Assembly (NCBI GenBank): GCA_030428205.1
Contig: JAUIBK010000029.1
Location: forward strand, 1-42,743
Source of the DNA: a bacterium
Lineage (GTDB): Bacteria; Bdellovibrionota_C; UBA2361; RFPC01
Reading direction: 5' to 3'
Length of the DNA: 42,743 bases
Part shown: one piece after another, positions 32,493-40,085 of the stretch
How positions within the stretch are numbered: the stretch's first letter is position 1
Layout: every line of letters begins with the position of its first letter
Program-made: the position numbers and the translations under genes
Notes under the pieces: generated by a model
What the model was told of the DNA's origin: nothing
The model's input: only the letters and a program-made list of their open reading frames with translations
Database searches by the model: none

Positions 32493-34288
32493 AGAGTTCG
32501 CTTGTTCCTATTGATTCGCGTCTGCGTGTAGGCAATATCTCCTACCACGTTGGAGCGCCGTATAAGAGTATGGCGGATCTTGATTTCTTACTTTATGAAG
32601 AAAATTTGGCGACAGAGAATGCCCGAAAACTGCAAGAAGGAGAGCTTGATATAGCGCTTATCCCTATCACATCCTTTGCAAAAAACGGATCGTTTGTTGG
32701 ACTAGACTTTGGCCTCGCCGAAGAAGAGTCCTCGCGCCTCATAAGGCTTGTGTCGCATGCCCCCTTTGATGAACTTCAAACTGTGTATGTGTATGATGAC
32801 TCCAATGCTTCTGCATTGCTCTTGAAGCTTATTTTTAAGCGCAATTGGGGGATTTCCCCACGAATTATTCCGACAAAACGTTTCCCCGAAAGCGAGCATC
32901 TCAAGCAAAACGAAGCGCTGCTTATTGAGTGTAAAGATTTTGAAGCAGCTGAAGGGGGGTATGCTTTTGAGGAGGACCTCGTAAAGCTATGGTATGAGAG
33001 GACAGGCCTCCCTTGGGTATATCTCATCTGGGCAACGCGGCCCGAAGTTTTGAGTCTCTCACAAAATCAGCGGCTGAGCGATACCTTTCACCGCTCTGTG
33101 AAAGCATATCTCAATTCCTCTCTTACGTTGGTTGAAAAGCCGTGTTTTGATACAGCAGGTTTACTCTTTTATTTCGACCAATCTGAAAAGATGGGCCTTG
33201 AGTTGAGCTTTCAGGAAGCCTTTACTGAGAACCTTTTGCCCAGTTTTGAATATCGCTCACATAGCTTTCGACTTCTTGATCGCTCCTCGGCAGGTCTTCA
33301 CTCACCACAACCAACAGACGATCTTCTCTCACGAGCGAGCGAGGGAGGACGGTTGAGTATTCGAGAAGCGCTTACTCTTGTAGAATCAGCGAGCCTTGCA
33401 GATCTCGCTCTTGCCGGGGAATCTCTTCGTGCCAAGCTCTTTGGTGAAAATAGCATGAGTTATGTTCGCCTCTTTCCTCAAGAAGTTTTCTTCCGTAATG
33501 GGGCCGGAGAGGTTTGTATTGAGGACAGTGCATTTGATGGCATACCGACGAATGAGATCTCACGCTTTTGTCTTAATCCCCCTCACGGGCTTCTTGATTC
33601 TGTAGAGTCCTGGGAGAGCTTACTTCATACTCTCAAGGTTCGTTTCGATTGTATTCTTGAAGCATTTGGTGCTCCAAAGTTGTATTCGTTGTCGTTACGG
33701 ACTGAAACGTTGCTCCCAGATGTTGTCTCTCGACTTGTCACTGCCGGCCTTGATGAGGTGCCCGCTCATGGCGGCGGATTTTTACTCGATCGTGGCCAGA
33801 CTTCCATTGAGCCGCCATCGATAACTCCTGACGAATGGCTACGTACGATGAAGTGGGTACACCGCTATGGTGCCACGAGCTCTTGCTGTATGAGATTGTG
33901 CCAACACGATTCGTGGGAGCACCGTTTGCTCCACCTCATGAAGCTTCGAGATCTTCAAGATGCAAATCCTGGTTTTCGTTATTTCTTCTGCTATCCAGTT
34001 GAGGGTGAAGCAGGGGTGTTATCTCCTGAAGAACGACTCCGTGTGCTCCTGATCGGGCGTATCTTTCTTGATAATATTCCGTCGATGAAAGAGGTTCCTC
34101 GTCAAGTACCATCGTTTTCTGAACTTCTCAGTCTTTCGGTGGGTGTCAATGAGGCTCGCATTGAGTCGACTCAGGTGATTGAGGAAGCAATAGATCCGAC
34201 ACTACGACTCCTCGAAGGCTTGCTCAGTTATGGCATGGACTTTCAGTACCGTGTCGATTCATCCCAACGTCCGACGTCTCTTCATTAG
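32489..34288 (+). CDS. Fusion of MqnA-like domain and cysteine-less MqnC-like radical SAM domain
   Basis: 599 residues. Residues about 10-265 resemble MqnA, chorismate dehydratase of the futalosine menaquinone pathway: RLRVGNISYHVGAPY, KLQEGELDIALIPITSFA, then WYERTGLPWVYLIWATRPEV. Residues about 275-545 resemble MqnC: LSIREALTLVES, AGLDEVPAHGGG (420-430), ITPDEWLRTMKWVHRYGATS, then LMKLRDLQDANPGF and GRIFLDNIPSMKEV. At the place of the CxxxCxxC cluster motif (about 324-345, MSYVRLFPQEVFFRNGAGEV) there is no cysteine triad. Both halves are otherwise well preserved over long stretches, arguing for selection rather than decay. It overlaps the upstream MqnE-like gene by 4 bp. Function unknown; a substrate-binding or regulatory role is inference. 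Confidence 0.75.
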   Translation: MKSSLVPIDSRLRVGNISYHVGAPYKSMADLDFLLYEENLATENARKLQEGELDIALIPITSFAKNGSFVGLDFGLAEEESSRLIRLVSHAPFDELQTVYVYDDSNASALLLKLIFKRNWGISPRIIPTKRFPESEHLKQNEALLIECKDFEAAEGGYAFEEDLVKLWYERTGLPWVYLIWATRPEVLSLSQNQRLSDTFHRSVKAYLNSSLTLVEKPCFDTAGLLFYFDQSEKMGLELSFQEAFTENLLPSFEYRSHSFRLLDRSSAGLHSPQPTDDLLSRASEGGRLSIREALTLVESASLADLALAGESLRAKLFGENSMSYVRLFPQEVFFRNGAGEVCIEDSAFDGIPTNEISRFCLNPPHGLLDSVESWESLLHTLKVRFDCILEAFGAPKLYSLSLRTETLLPDVVSRLVTAGLDEVPAHGGGFLLDRGQTSIEPPSITPDEWLRTMKWVHRYGATSSCCMRLCQHDSWEHRLLHLMKLRDLQDANPGFRYFFCYPVEGEAGVLSPEERLRVLLIGRIFLDNIPSMKEVPRQVPSFSELLSLSVGVNEARIESTQVIEEAIDPTLRLLEGLLSYGMDFQYRVDSSQRPTSLH

Positions 34289-34303
34289 ATTGTCGTCGCT
34301 GTT

Positions 34304-34657
34304 TTAGATGCTTAAGAGAGCCAGGGTGATGATGGCAGGGACAGCTTGTACAAAGAAAATAGTCCTTGAGGCTGTGATTCCCCCAACGATGCCGGCAAGG
34401 GCTACGCATGAAACAAAGAAAATCTTCTGCGGCTCTCCCTCGGCCCCGAGCAATAGCCCCCACAGCAGTCCGGCTGCGAGAAATCCGTTGTATACTCCTT
34501 GATTGAGGGCAAGCACTTTGGTGTGCTGAGCCTGTTCATGTGCGTGGCCAAAGATTTTACACCCAAGCGGCTTGTCCCAAAAGAATGATTCAAGCAAGAG
34601 AAAGAATAGGTGCTGGATGCAAATCGCTGCTATGAGGAGAGAGGTTAAGAGGCCCAT
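34304..34657 (-). CDS. DUF1304 family membrane protein
   Basis: 117 residues with four membrane helices. Family signs are the N-terminal IQHLFFLLLESFFWDKPLG, the highly conserved LALNQGVYNGFLAAGLLWG, and VALAGIVGGITASRTIFFVQ. DUF1304 proteins are small integral membrane proteins of unknown function found in many bacteria. The gene is convergent with the MqnA-MqnC-like fusion (15 bp apart) and divergent from the dehydrogenase gene. The ATG has only a weak ribosome site. Confidence 0.88.
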   Translation of the reverse strand: MGLLTSLLIAAICIQHLFFLLLESFFWDKPLGCKIFGHAHEQAQHTKVLALNQGVYNGFLAAGLLWGLLLGAEGEPQKIFFVSCVALAGIVGGITASRTIFFVQAVPAIITLALLSI

Positions 34658-34704
34658 GTGTAGAGCATATTGTGCTGATTTTTGCTCTCTTGTAAAGATT
34701 CTCT

Positions 34705-34742
34705 TTGATTTCTCGAAGGGAGTCTCGGTATTATTCCCTTCG
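34705..34742 (+). promoter_or_regulatory. Promoter with overlapping inverted repeat upstream of the dehydrogenase
   Basis: TTGATT (34705-34710) and TATTAT (34729-34734) are 18 nt apart and face the amino-acid dehydrogenase gene. An inverted repeat CGAAGGG (34714-34720) / CCCTTCG (34736-34742) brackets the -10 element, a natural position for a repressor site. Confidence 0.45.
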
Positions 34743-34783
34743 ACGCTTTAGTCTTGTTACATTCACATTTTTGGGAGAACCTC

Positions 34784-35998
34784 ATGGAGGCAGTAGATAT
34801 TTCAAGGAAGGGATCTATGGGAGAAATTAATCGTGAAGTTCTCGATCCGGACACATGTAGAAAACTTGTTCCTGAAGTATCGACTATTGGCCGAGACGCG
34901 AGGGTGTACCGATACACCGATCCTCAAAACGGTTGGGTTCTCAGTATAGCAACCTATGGAGTTGAAAATTCCGGCCAGCTCTCTCTTGGTGGCTTTCGTA
35001 TCGCACCAGAAGCCCGCACAAACTGCCCTGAATATAATAACGACGCTGAAGCTCTCCAGCTCGCTACCGGTATGGAGCGTAAGATTGAGTGGTCAAGGCT
35101 TGCTCGTGTCGGTGGACCCATAGGGCTTGATCACCTTGATCGACTTGTTGGCGGAAAGTGTGTGCTCTATCCGCTTGCGGGAAGCAGAGTAGGTGAGCCA
35201 CGGGATTTTGATCTTCTCGATTTTGCAATCACCTGTTTACACGATTTTGATGCGAGTACGGGTATTCATATTACTACAGGTCAAGATCTTGGGCATGGAA
35301 TGATGTCTGATGGCGTGACTTCTTCTTTGAACTATCTTCATGCGCATTTTGTTGGAAGTGTTATATCAGATACTTCGTTACCGACCGCAGCTGGAAACTT
35401 CTACGCACTGTCAGGGGCGCTCAAAGCTTTTCAAACCGAGCTTCCTCGTTGCCTGATCGGATTGCTCGGTTGCGGGAATATAGGAACTCATATCCTTGAG
35501 CGCCTTGAAGAGCTTGGGACACAAGTTGTCGTTGTTGAAGCGCGCGATGAAAAGCGACAAGAGCTTGAGGCCAGTGGGATTCAAGTGTGGGGACCTGAAA
35601 AGAAACAAGAGTTTTTGAACCTCCCTATCGATGCTGTTGTTATCAACGCAAATGGAGGGTCTCTTGATACTGAATCAGTACAAACGATCGCTCGTAACGA
35701 GAATATTAAAGTCGTTTGTGGGTGTGAGAATTTAATCATGCCTCACCACGAAGACGAAGAGATCTTACTTGAAGCTCGCAAGCTCTATTGTCCCACGGAG
35801 TACTGTGGAATGATGGGGTATCTCACTGCTGTCGAAGAGTATTTGTGCCAACTAGAGGGAAAAGAGTTTGATATTCATATGTTGTGTGAAGCTGCGGCAA
35901 AAATTGAAAAGAATGCTCAACTATCTTCCGAGCTCGTATTAGCTCAAGACTTTGGACTTTCGTTTAGCCAAGCTGTGCGTACGGTGTGTCTCAGCTAG
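34784..35998 (+). CDS. Glu/Leu/Phe/Val dehydrogenase family amino-acid dehydrogenase
   Basis: About 404 residues. NAD(P)-dependent oxidative deamination of an amino acid. The N-terminal domain has LSLGGFRIAPEA, LATGMERKIEWSRLARVGGP (first catalytic Lys in MERKIEW) and RLVGGKCVLYP (second Lys). The Rossmann domain has GLLGCGNIGTHILERL, with acidic VVVEARD after the second strand favouring NAD+. INANGGSLDTES and VVCGCENLIM match the C-terminal substrate-pocket region. Substrate specificity cannot be read. The position 84 bp before paaA makes phenylalanine an attractive guess, since phenylalanine dehydrogenase gives phenylpyruvate. ATG 34784 follows GGGAG by about 7 nt; the frame opens at TTG 34754. 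Confidence 0.82.
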   Translation: MEAVDISRKGSMGEINREVLDPDTCRKLVPEVSTIGRDARVYRYTDPQNGWVLSIATYGVENSGQLSLGGFRIAPEARTNCPEYNNDAEALQLATGMERKIEWSRLARVGGPIGLDHLDRLVGGKCVLYPLAGSRVGEPRDFDLLDFAITCLHDFDASTGIHITTGQDLGHGMMSDGVTSSLNYLHAHFVGSVISDTSLPTAAGNFYALSGALKAFQTELPRCLIGLLGCGNIGTHILERLEELGTQVVVVEARDEKRQELEASGIQVWGPEKKQEFLNLPIDAVVINANGGSLDTESVQTIARNENIKVVCGCENLIMPHHEDEEILLEARKLYCPTEYCGMMGYLTAVEEYLCQLEGKEFDIHMLCEAAAKIEKNAQLSSELVLAQDFGLSFSQAVRTVCLS

Positions 35999-36017
35999 TG
36001 GTTCATCCGATAAATTT

Positions 36018-36046
36018 TTGATTCTTTCCTTCTCATTTTTTATACT
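36018..36046 (+). promoter_or_regulatory. Sigma70-like promoter of the paa operon
   Basis: TTGATT (36018-36023) and TATACT (36041-36046) are exactly 17 nt apart, about 40 bp before the paaA start. It is among the best promoter matches in the window and suggests that paaABCD is transcribed separately from the dehydrogenase gene. No PaaR/PaaX-type palindrome was recognised. Confidence 0.65.
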
Positions 36047-36082
36047 CACCCTCGCTAAAGCGATACGAACATGGAGTAGACT

Positions 36083-37042
36083 ATGACCGTGGTAAATGAC
36101 TCGGATACCCCTGAGCAGCTCGAGGCCTTTCAGGCTCGAATAGATGCCGGCGAAACCATTGAACCAAAAGACTGGATGCCCGCGCAGTACCGTAAGCAGC
36201 TCGTCCGTATGATCTCTCAGCATGCACACTCTGAAATTGTGGGTATGCTCCCAGAGGGAAACTGGCTCACTCGAGCGCCGTCACTAAGAAGAAAGAAAAT
36301 TCTTTTGGCTAAGATTCAAGACGAGGGAGGCCATGGGCTTTACCTCTACTGCGCAGCTGAAACACTTGGTGTTGATCGCACAGAGCTTATTGATCAACTC
36401 CATGCAGGCAAAGCGAAGTATTCGCAGATCTTCAATTATCCATCGCTTAATTGGGCAGATATTGGTGTGATCGGTTGGCTTGTTGATGGTGCGGCAATCG
36501 TTAATCAGACGATGTTGGCAAAGACTTCGTATGGCCCATACTCGCGAGCAATGATCCGTATCTGCAAAGAAGAGAACTTTCACAAGAAGCAAGGCTATGA
36601 GCTCCTTGCTCAGATGATGGAAGGAACCAAGGATCAGCAAGCCATGGTGCAAGATGCCGTCAATCGTTGGTGGTGGCCGTCCCTTATGATGTTTGGGCCT
36701 TCTGATAAGGACTCTCCGAATAGCAAGGTGCTTCTCAAGTGGAAGGTAAAACGCAAAACGAACGATGAATTACGTCAACGATTTATAAATATGACCGTAC
36801 CGCAGGCAAATGCTATTGGAGTAAAGCTTCCCGATCCTGATCTCCAGTTTGATGAAAAAACAAAGAACTGGAATTTTGGAGAGATTAACTGGGATGAGTT
36901 CTGGGCGGTCGTGAAGGGGCATGGGCCTTGTAACGTTGAACGTCTTGAGGCCCGCAGGGCCGCTCACGACGAAGGTCGGTGGGTGAGAGAGGCCGCTGAA
37001 GCGTATGCCGAGAAACATTCAGGGATTAAAAAAGCAGCTTAG
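36083..37042 (+). CDS. paaA: Phenylacetyl-CoA epoxidase catalytic subunit A
   Basis: 319 residues. Catalytic subunit of the PaaABCE ring 1,2-epoxidase, a bacterial diiron multicomponent oxygenase. Iron ligands are visible as Glu51 ([13 protein letters not shown]), Glu81/His84 ([14 protein letters not shown]) and Glu164/His167 ([12 protein letters not shown]). Family signatures [20 protein letters not shown] and [14 protein letters not shown] are also present, and the length is normal. GGAG lies before the ATG. It is the first gene of paaABCD. Confidence 0.97.
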   Translation: MTVVNDSDTPEQLEAFQARIDAGETIEPKDWMPAQYRKQLVRMISQHAHSEIVGMLPEGNWLTRAPSLRRKKILLAKIQDEGGHGLYLYCAAETLGVDRTELIDQLHAGKAKYSQIFNYPSLNWADIGVIGWLVDGAAIVNQTMLAKTSYGPYSRAMIRICKEENFHKKQGYELLAQMMEGTKDQQAMVQDAVNRWWWPSLMMFGPSDKDSPNSKVLLKWKVKRKTNDELRQRFINMTVPQANAIGVKLPDPDLQFDEKTKNWNFGEINWDEFWAVVKGHGPCNVERLEARRAAHDEGRWVREAAEAYAEKHSGIKKAA

Positions 37043-37056
37043 GAGAGCGAAAAAAT

Positions 37057-37353
37057 ATGTCAACGAACGGTTCATCACAGGGGCCCCTCTGGGAGGTGTT
37101 TACACAAGAAAAGTCAGGTGCACCACATGAGCATGCTGGAAGCGTTCATGCGCCAGATGCAGAGCTTGCGCTACAAAATGCGCGCGACGTGTACTCGCGT
37201 CGAAATGAAGCGTGTAGCATATGGGTCGTTCCAAGTGAGTTTATCACAGCAACGGCTCCTGCGGATCAAGACGCTTTCTTTGACCCTTCCAACGATAAAA
37301 TTTATCGCTTCCCGCAGCACTACAGTACACCCCGTGGAGTAAAGGATCTCTAA
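37057..37353 (+). CDS. paaB: Phenylacetyl-CoA epoxidase subunit B
   Basis: 98 residues, the usual size for the family. Small non-catalytic subunit linking PaaA-PaaC heterodimers. The sequence shows LWEVFTQEKSGAPHEHAGSV, ALQNARDVYSRRNEACSIWV and the end DKIYRFPQHYSTPRGVKDL, all characteristic. It lies 14 bp after paaA with AGGAGA upstream, and its stop shares one base with the paaC start (TAATG). Confidence 0.95.
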   Translation: MSTNGSSQGPLWEVFTQEKSGAPHEHAGSVHAPDAELALQNARDVYSRRNEACSIWVVPSEFITATAPADQDAFFDPSNDKIYRFPQHYSTPRGVKDL

Positions 37354-38135
37354 TGTCTTACGATCTCGATCAACAAACTCAAACGGCTCTCTTTCAGTAT
37401 CTGTTACGTCTTGCAGACGATAGATTGATCCTTGGCCATCGGCTCTCTGAGTGGTGTGGACACGGCCCGATTCTTGAAGAGGATATTGCGCTTTCCAACT
37501 TTGCTCTCGACTTTATCGGACAAGCTGAGGCTTTGCTGCGCCTTGCAGGCGAAGTTGAAGACAAGGGCCGTAGTGAAGACGACTTGGCCTACAAGCGAGA
37601 CTGGCAAGATTACCACTGCTGCCAACTTGTGGAGCGACCCAAAGGCGACTTTGGGTTTACCATGGCACGTCAATTCTTCTTTGATGCGTATGACTTTCCT
37701 ATGTGGGAAGCACTCACAACTTCTTCTTTTGAACCCTTAGCTGCTATAGCAAGCAAAAGTGTAAAAGAGGCGAAATACCACCTCCGTCATAGTGGCGAAT
37801 GGGTTCTACGGCTTGGTGATGGCACCAAAGAGAGCCATGATCGTATTCAAACATCCGTCGATTCGCTCTGGCGATATACTGGCGAGCTCTTTGAGACAGA
37901 CGCTGTCCATGATCACCTTTTCTCTCAGGGAATTGCTATTTGCCTTTCTGGTATTGAAAAAGAGTGGAAGGAGATAGTTCTTCCGCACCTGACAAGAGCA
38001 ACTCTCACGCCACCTTCTGAAGAGGGGATGGTAATGGTGTCTGGCACTCGCTATGGCGCACATAGTGAGCACCTCGGTCATCTCTTAACGGAGATGCAAG
38101 TTCTTCCACGTGCCTTTCCTGATGCAAAGTGGTAA
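37353..38135 (+). CDS. paaC: Phenylacetyl-CoA epoxidase structural subunit C
   Basis: 260 residues. PaaC is the structural partner of PaaA with a ferritin-like fold lacking a working diiron centre. Typical segments are RLADDRLILGHRLSEWCGHG, PILEEDIALSNFALDFIGQA, then FFFDAYDFPMWEAL and KEAKYHLRHSGEWVLRLGDG. Start ATG overlaps the paaB stop by one base, and its own stop overlaps paaD by one base, so the block is translationally coupled. Confidence 0.96.
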   Translation: MSYDLDQQTQTALFQYLLRLADDRLILGHRLSEWCGHGPILEEDIALSNFALDFIGQAEALLRLAGEVEDKGRSEDDLAYKRDWQDYHCCQLVERPKGDFGFTMARQFFFDAYDFPMWEALTTSSFEPLAAIASKSVKEAKYHLRHSGEWVLRLGDGTKESHDRIQTSVDSLWRYTGELFETDAVHDHLFSQGIAICLSGIEKEWKEIVLPHLTRATLTPPSEEGMVMVSGTRYGAHSEHLGHLLTEMQVLPRAFPDAKW

Positions 38136-38620
38136 TGAAACGCGAAGAGATCTGGGAGGTCCTCTCCACCGTTACGGATCCTGAAATTCCTGTTGCCACT
38201 ATTGTTGGCATGGGGATTGTGCGTGATGTTGAGGTATCTTCTGAGAAAGTCACCGTTACTATTACTCCTACCTATTCTGGATGTCCTGCCATGGAAGTCA
38301 TGGAGCAGGATATTCGCACTGCACTCTCTGATGCAGGTGTTTCACCAGTTGAAGTAAAGCTTGTTCATGCACCTGCGTGGACAACTGATTGGATGACCGA
38401 AGAAACAAAACAAAAACTCAAAGAGTACGGGATAGCCCCACCAAGAAAAGTTTCTGAAGTTGAGCAACTTGTTTCTATTGGAAAGCCAGAGCCGGTACCT
38501 TGTCCGTTTTGTGACTCAGTAAACACTGAGCTAAAAAGCCAATTTGGTTCCACAGCATGCAAAGCAATGCACTATTGCAACGGTTGCCATCAACCCTTTG
38601 AAGAATTCAAGGCTTTTTGA
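38135..38620 (+). CDS. paaD: Phenylacetate pathway protein PaaD (MIP18/DUF59 family)
   Basis: About 161 residues from ATG 38135, which overlaps the paaC stop as TAATG; GTG 38129 is also in frame. A DUF59/MIP18 domain (VLSTVTDPEIPVATIVGMGI, PTYSGCPAMEVME) is followed by a C-terminal four-cysteine part (CPFC, then CNGC) that probably holds metal. PaaD is thought to help assemble iron-sulfur or diiron centres of the epoxidase system. The usual next gene, paaE (ferredoxin-NADP reductase type), is absent; a gene-poor stretch follows. A short stem GAGAA/TTCTC at 38623-38635 lacks a T-run. Confidence 0.95.
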   Translation: MKREEIWEVLSTVTDPEIPVATIVGMGIVRDVEVSSEKVTVTITPTYSGCPAMEVMEQDIRTALSDAGVSPVEVKLVHAPAWTTDWMTEETKQKLKEYGIAPPRKVSEVEQLVSIGKPEPVPCPFCDSVNTELKSQFGSTACKAMHYCNGCHQPFEEFKAF

Positions 38621-38768
38621 TTGAGAAAAATTCTCGCAGTCTGCACACTTTCTCGATCTATTTTTCATACATTGCGCTTATTTTCCTAAATTCTCTATAC
38701 GCTTGAGTAAGCCTTTTTGCTTTCGTACGATACCCCTCTGTTCTGACAGTTCATGAAGGAATGCCAAT

Positions 38769-39044
38769 GGATATTGCTATCTTAGGGGGTGAGGTATCCG
38801 TTGGTTGAACTACCAGAGGGGAAGGCTAGCACATGTGGGGAATGGGAATTTTCCAGCCATGAGTTACTGGTAGGCTTTGAGAGCTTCCGACGTCCACGGC
38901 CTCTACGTTGAGGAGACGGAGAGCAGTGCCATTGCCACTGGCACTATCAGAGGGGCCCCGTGGATGATGCTCGAAAAGAGACCTTCGTTGGCAGGGTGGT
39001 GTGTAGCCACCTTGCCCCCTCCAATCTAAGGAGCTTCCTTAGAT
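38769..39044 (+). ncRNA. Candidate structured noncoding RNA
   Basis: Helices follow one another across this stretch: GGATA/TATCC (38769-38773 with 38795-38799); CTACCAG/CTGGTAG (38810-38816 with 38867-38873); TCCACGG/CCGTGGA (38893-38899 with 38958-38964), extended by CCTCT/AGAGG; inside it AGTGCCA/TGGCACT (38925-38931 with 38939-38945); a 10-bp stem with one G-U (38990-38999 with 39007-39016); and the perfect ATCTAAGGA/TCCTTAGAT (39024-39032 with 39036-39044). No coding frame here is convincing. It does not match RNase P, tmRNA, SRP RNA or a riboswitch I know. The strand is assumed. Confidence 0.35.
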
Positions 39045-39265
39045 CGAAAGGATGGAAACGGGAGAGGAGAGACACTGAGGCGACAGAGAGGGTTCGGAGA
39101 CCTGATTTGGATGCGCTATACCTCACGTGTTTTTCCTCTCCCACCTTTCTTGAGTGAGGGGTGTGGTTGTGTGGAGAGGTTCTTTTGGCTGTCGGGACTT
39201 CCTTTTTTTGGGGTGGGAACTTATCATTTTTCAGACCTTTGATTTTCATTCCTTTCTCTTTCTCC

Positions 39266-39455
39266 TCATCCTTTTCCTCCTCTTGCACCTGCACCTAACT
39301 CCAAGACCTCATCTTTCTCCGATGAAATCGTTCTATTCCTTCACAATAAAGCCAAGATTTAAGCTCCGTATTCTAGCCAGCCTTCTGGATGGAAATCTCG
39401 TGATAAGGATAAAGTTCTGGAGTTAGGTGCAGGTGCAAGAGGAGGAAAAGGATGA
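39266..39455. repeat. Perfect 38-bp inverted repeat flanking 114 bp
   Basis: Left arm 39266-39303 and right arm 39418-39455 are exact reverse complements; the right arm starts TGGAGTTAGGTGCAGGTGCA. Pairing continues imperfectly outward for about 20 bp through purine/pyrimidine-rich flanks. The 114-bp interior has no gene. This is the layout of a miniature inverted-repeat element or a very long RNA hairpin. No target-site duplication is obvious and no transposase is in the window. Confidence 0.75.
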
Positions 39456-39499
39456 AGATAAGGAGAAGGTATGAGGGGCAAGAGCAACGGTAGGAGGGG

Positions 39500-39958
39500 T
39501 TATTGGGAGGGAGCTTGGTCGAGAGGTACAGACATCAAAGTACATCTTGAATGACAAACTTTTCTTCCATCTTCATGATCGATCGATACATTCCAAACCT
39601 GAATCGTTCTTCCGATCTTAATTGGAGTTGCTGTTGCTACGATCCTTCCTGAGCGCACTGCAGTCAGGTGGTTTGCATTTATCTCCATTCCAACAACGTA
39701 GTGAGTCGTTTCATCCACCTGGAGCCACGCAGCGACGGATGCTACTGTTTCGGCAAGAGCGACAGAGACTCCTCCGTGCAAGATTCCAAAAGGTTGATGG
39801 ACTGTTGGGTTTACCTCGAGAGAGGCGGCGACAGTCTCTTTTGAAATCTTATCAAACCGAATGCCGAGCGTCTTTCCAAGCAACTTCTCTTCAAAAGGCG
39901 CAAGGGCTTTAACTTTCTGAGCAATTTCTTCGTCTATGTCGGGGTTAAAAGAGCTCAT
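39500..39958 (-). CDS. menI: 1,4-dihydroxy-2-naphthoyl-CoA thioesterase (MenI/YdiI-like)
   Basis: 152 residues from ATG 39958; the frame is open up to 40084, but homology starts here. A hotdog-fold thioesterase with [10 protein letters not shown] (His61, catalytic Glu70) and [19 protein letters not shown], the latter typical of E. coli YdiI. It releases DHNA from DHNA-CoA, the step after MenB. It is divergent from menB across 127 bp containing a perfect palindrome, so both are likely controlled together. PaaI was considered because paa genes are near, but the EINANH signature and the menB neighbour favour MenI. Confidence 0.85.
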   Translation of the reverse strand: MSSFNPDIDEEIAQKVKALAPFEEKLLGKTLGIRFDKISKETVAASLEVNPTVHQPFGILHGGVSVALAETVASVAAWLQVDETTHYVVGMEINANHLTAVRSGRIVATATPIKIGRTIQVWNVSIDHEDGRKVCHSRCTLMSVPLDQAPSQ

Positions 39959-40017
39959 TTTGCTCCGAAAAAGTGGAAGGTTGTGGGGGAAACTGATAAT
40001 CTCCAAAAACGATGAGT

Positions 40018-40041
40018 TTGAGAATATCAGCGGATATTCTC
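40018..40041. promoter_or_regulatory. Palindromic operator-like site between menI and menB
   Basis: GAGAATATC (40020-40028) and GATATTCTC (40033-40041) are perfect inverted 9-mers separated by AGCG. The site overlaps TTGAGA (40018-40023), a possible -35 element towards menB, although no good -10 follows at the right distance. It lies 62 bp from the menI start and 45 bp from the menB start. The symmetry suggests a dimeric regulator acting on both genes. Confidence 0.5.
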
Positions 40042-40085
40042 TGTGTAAAGAATGCAACAAGCAAGTAAGCCTTAGGAGAAGCACA

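Noticed and set aside
31458..34288. Active futalosine pathway (mqnE and mqnAC)
   Set aside because: Both barrels lack CxxxCxxC, so radical SAM activity is not supported.
39085..39110. tRNA T-loop-like GGGTTCGGAGACC
   Set aside because: No cloverleaf or acceptor stem can be built around it.
38947..39294. 115-codon - strand frame, and opposing + frames, in the gap after paaD
   Set aside because: Low-complexity Lys/Glu start, no family resemblance, and it lies across strong hairpins and the inverted repeat, which explain the sequence better.
39500..39958. PaaI thioesterase, suggested by the nearby paa operon
   Set aside because: [10 protein letters not shown] and adjacency to menB fit MenI/YdiI better.
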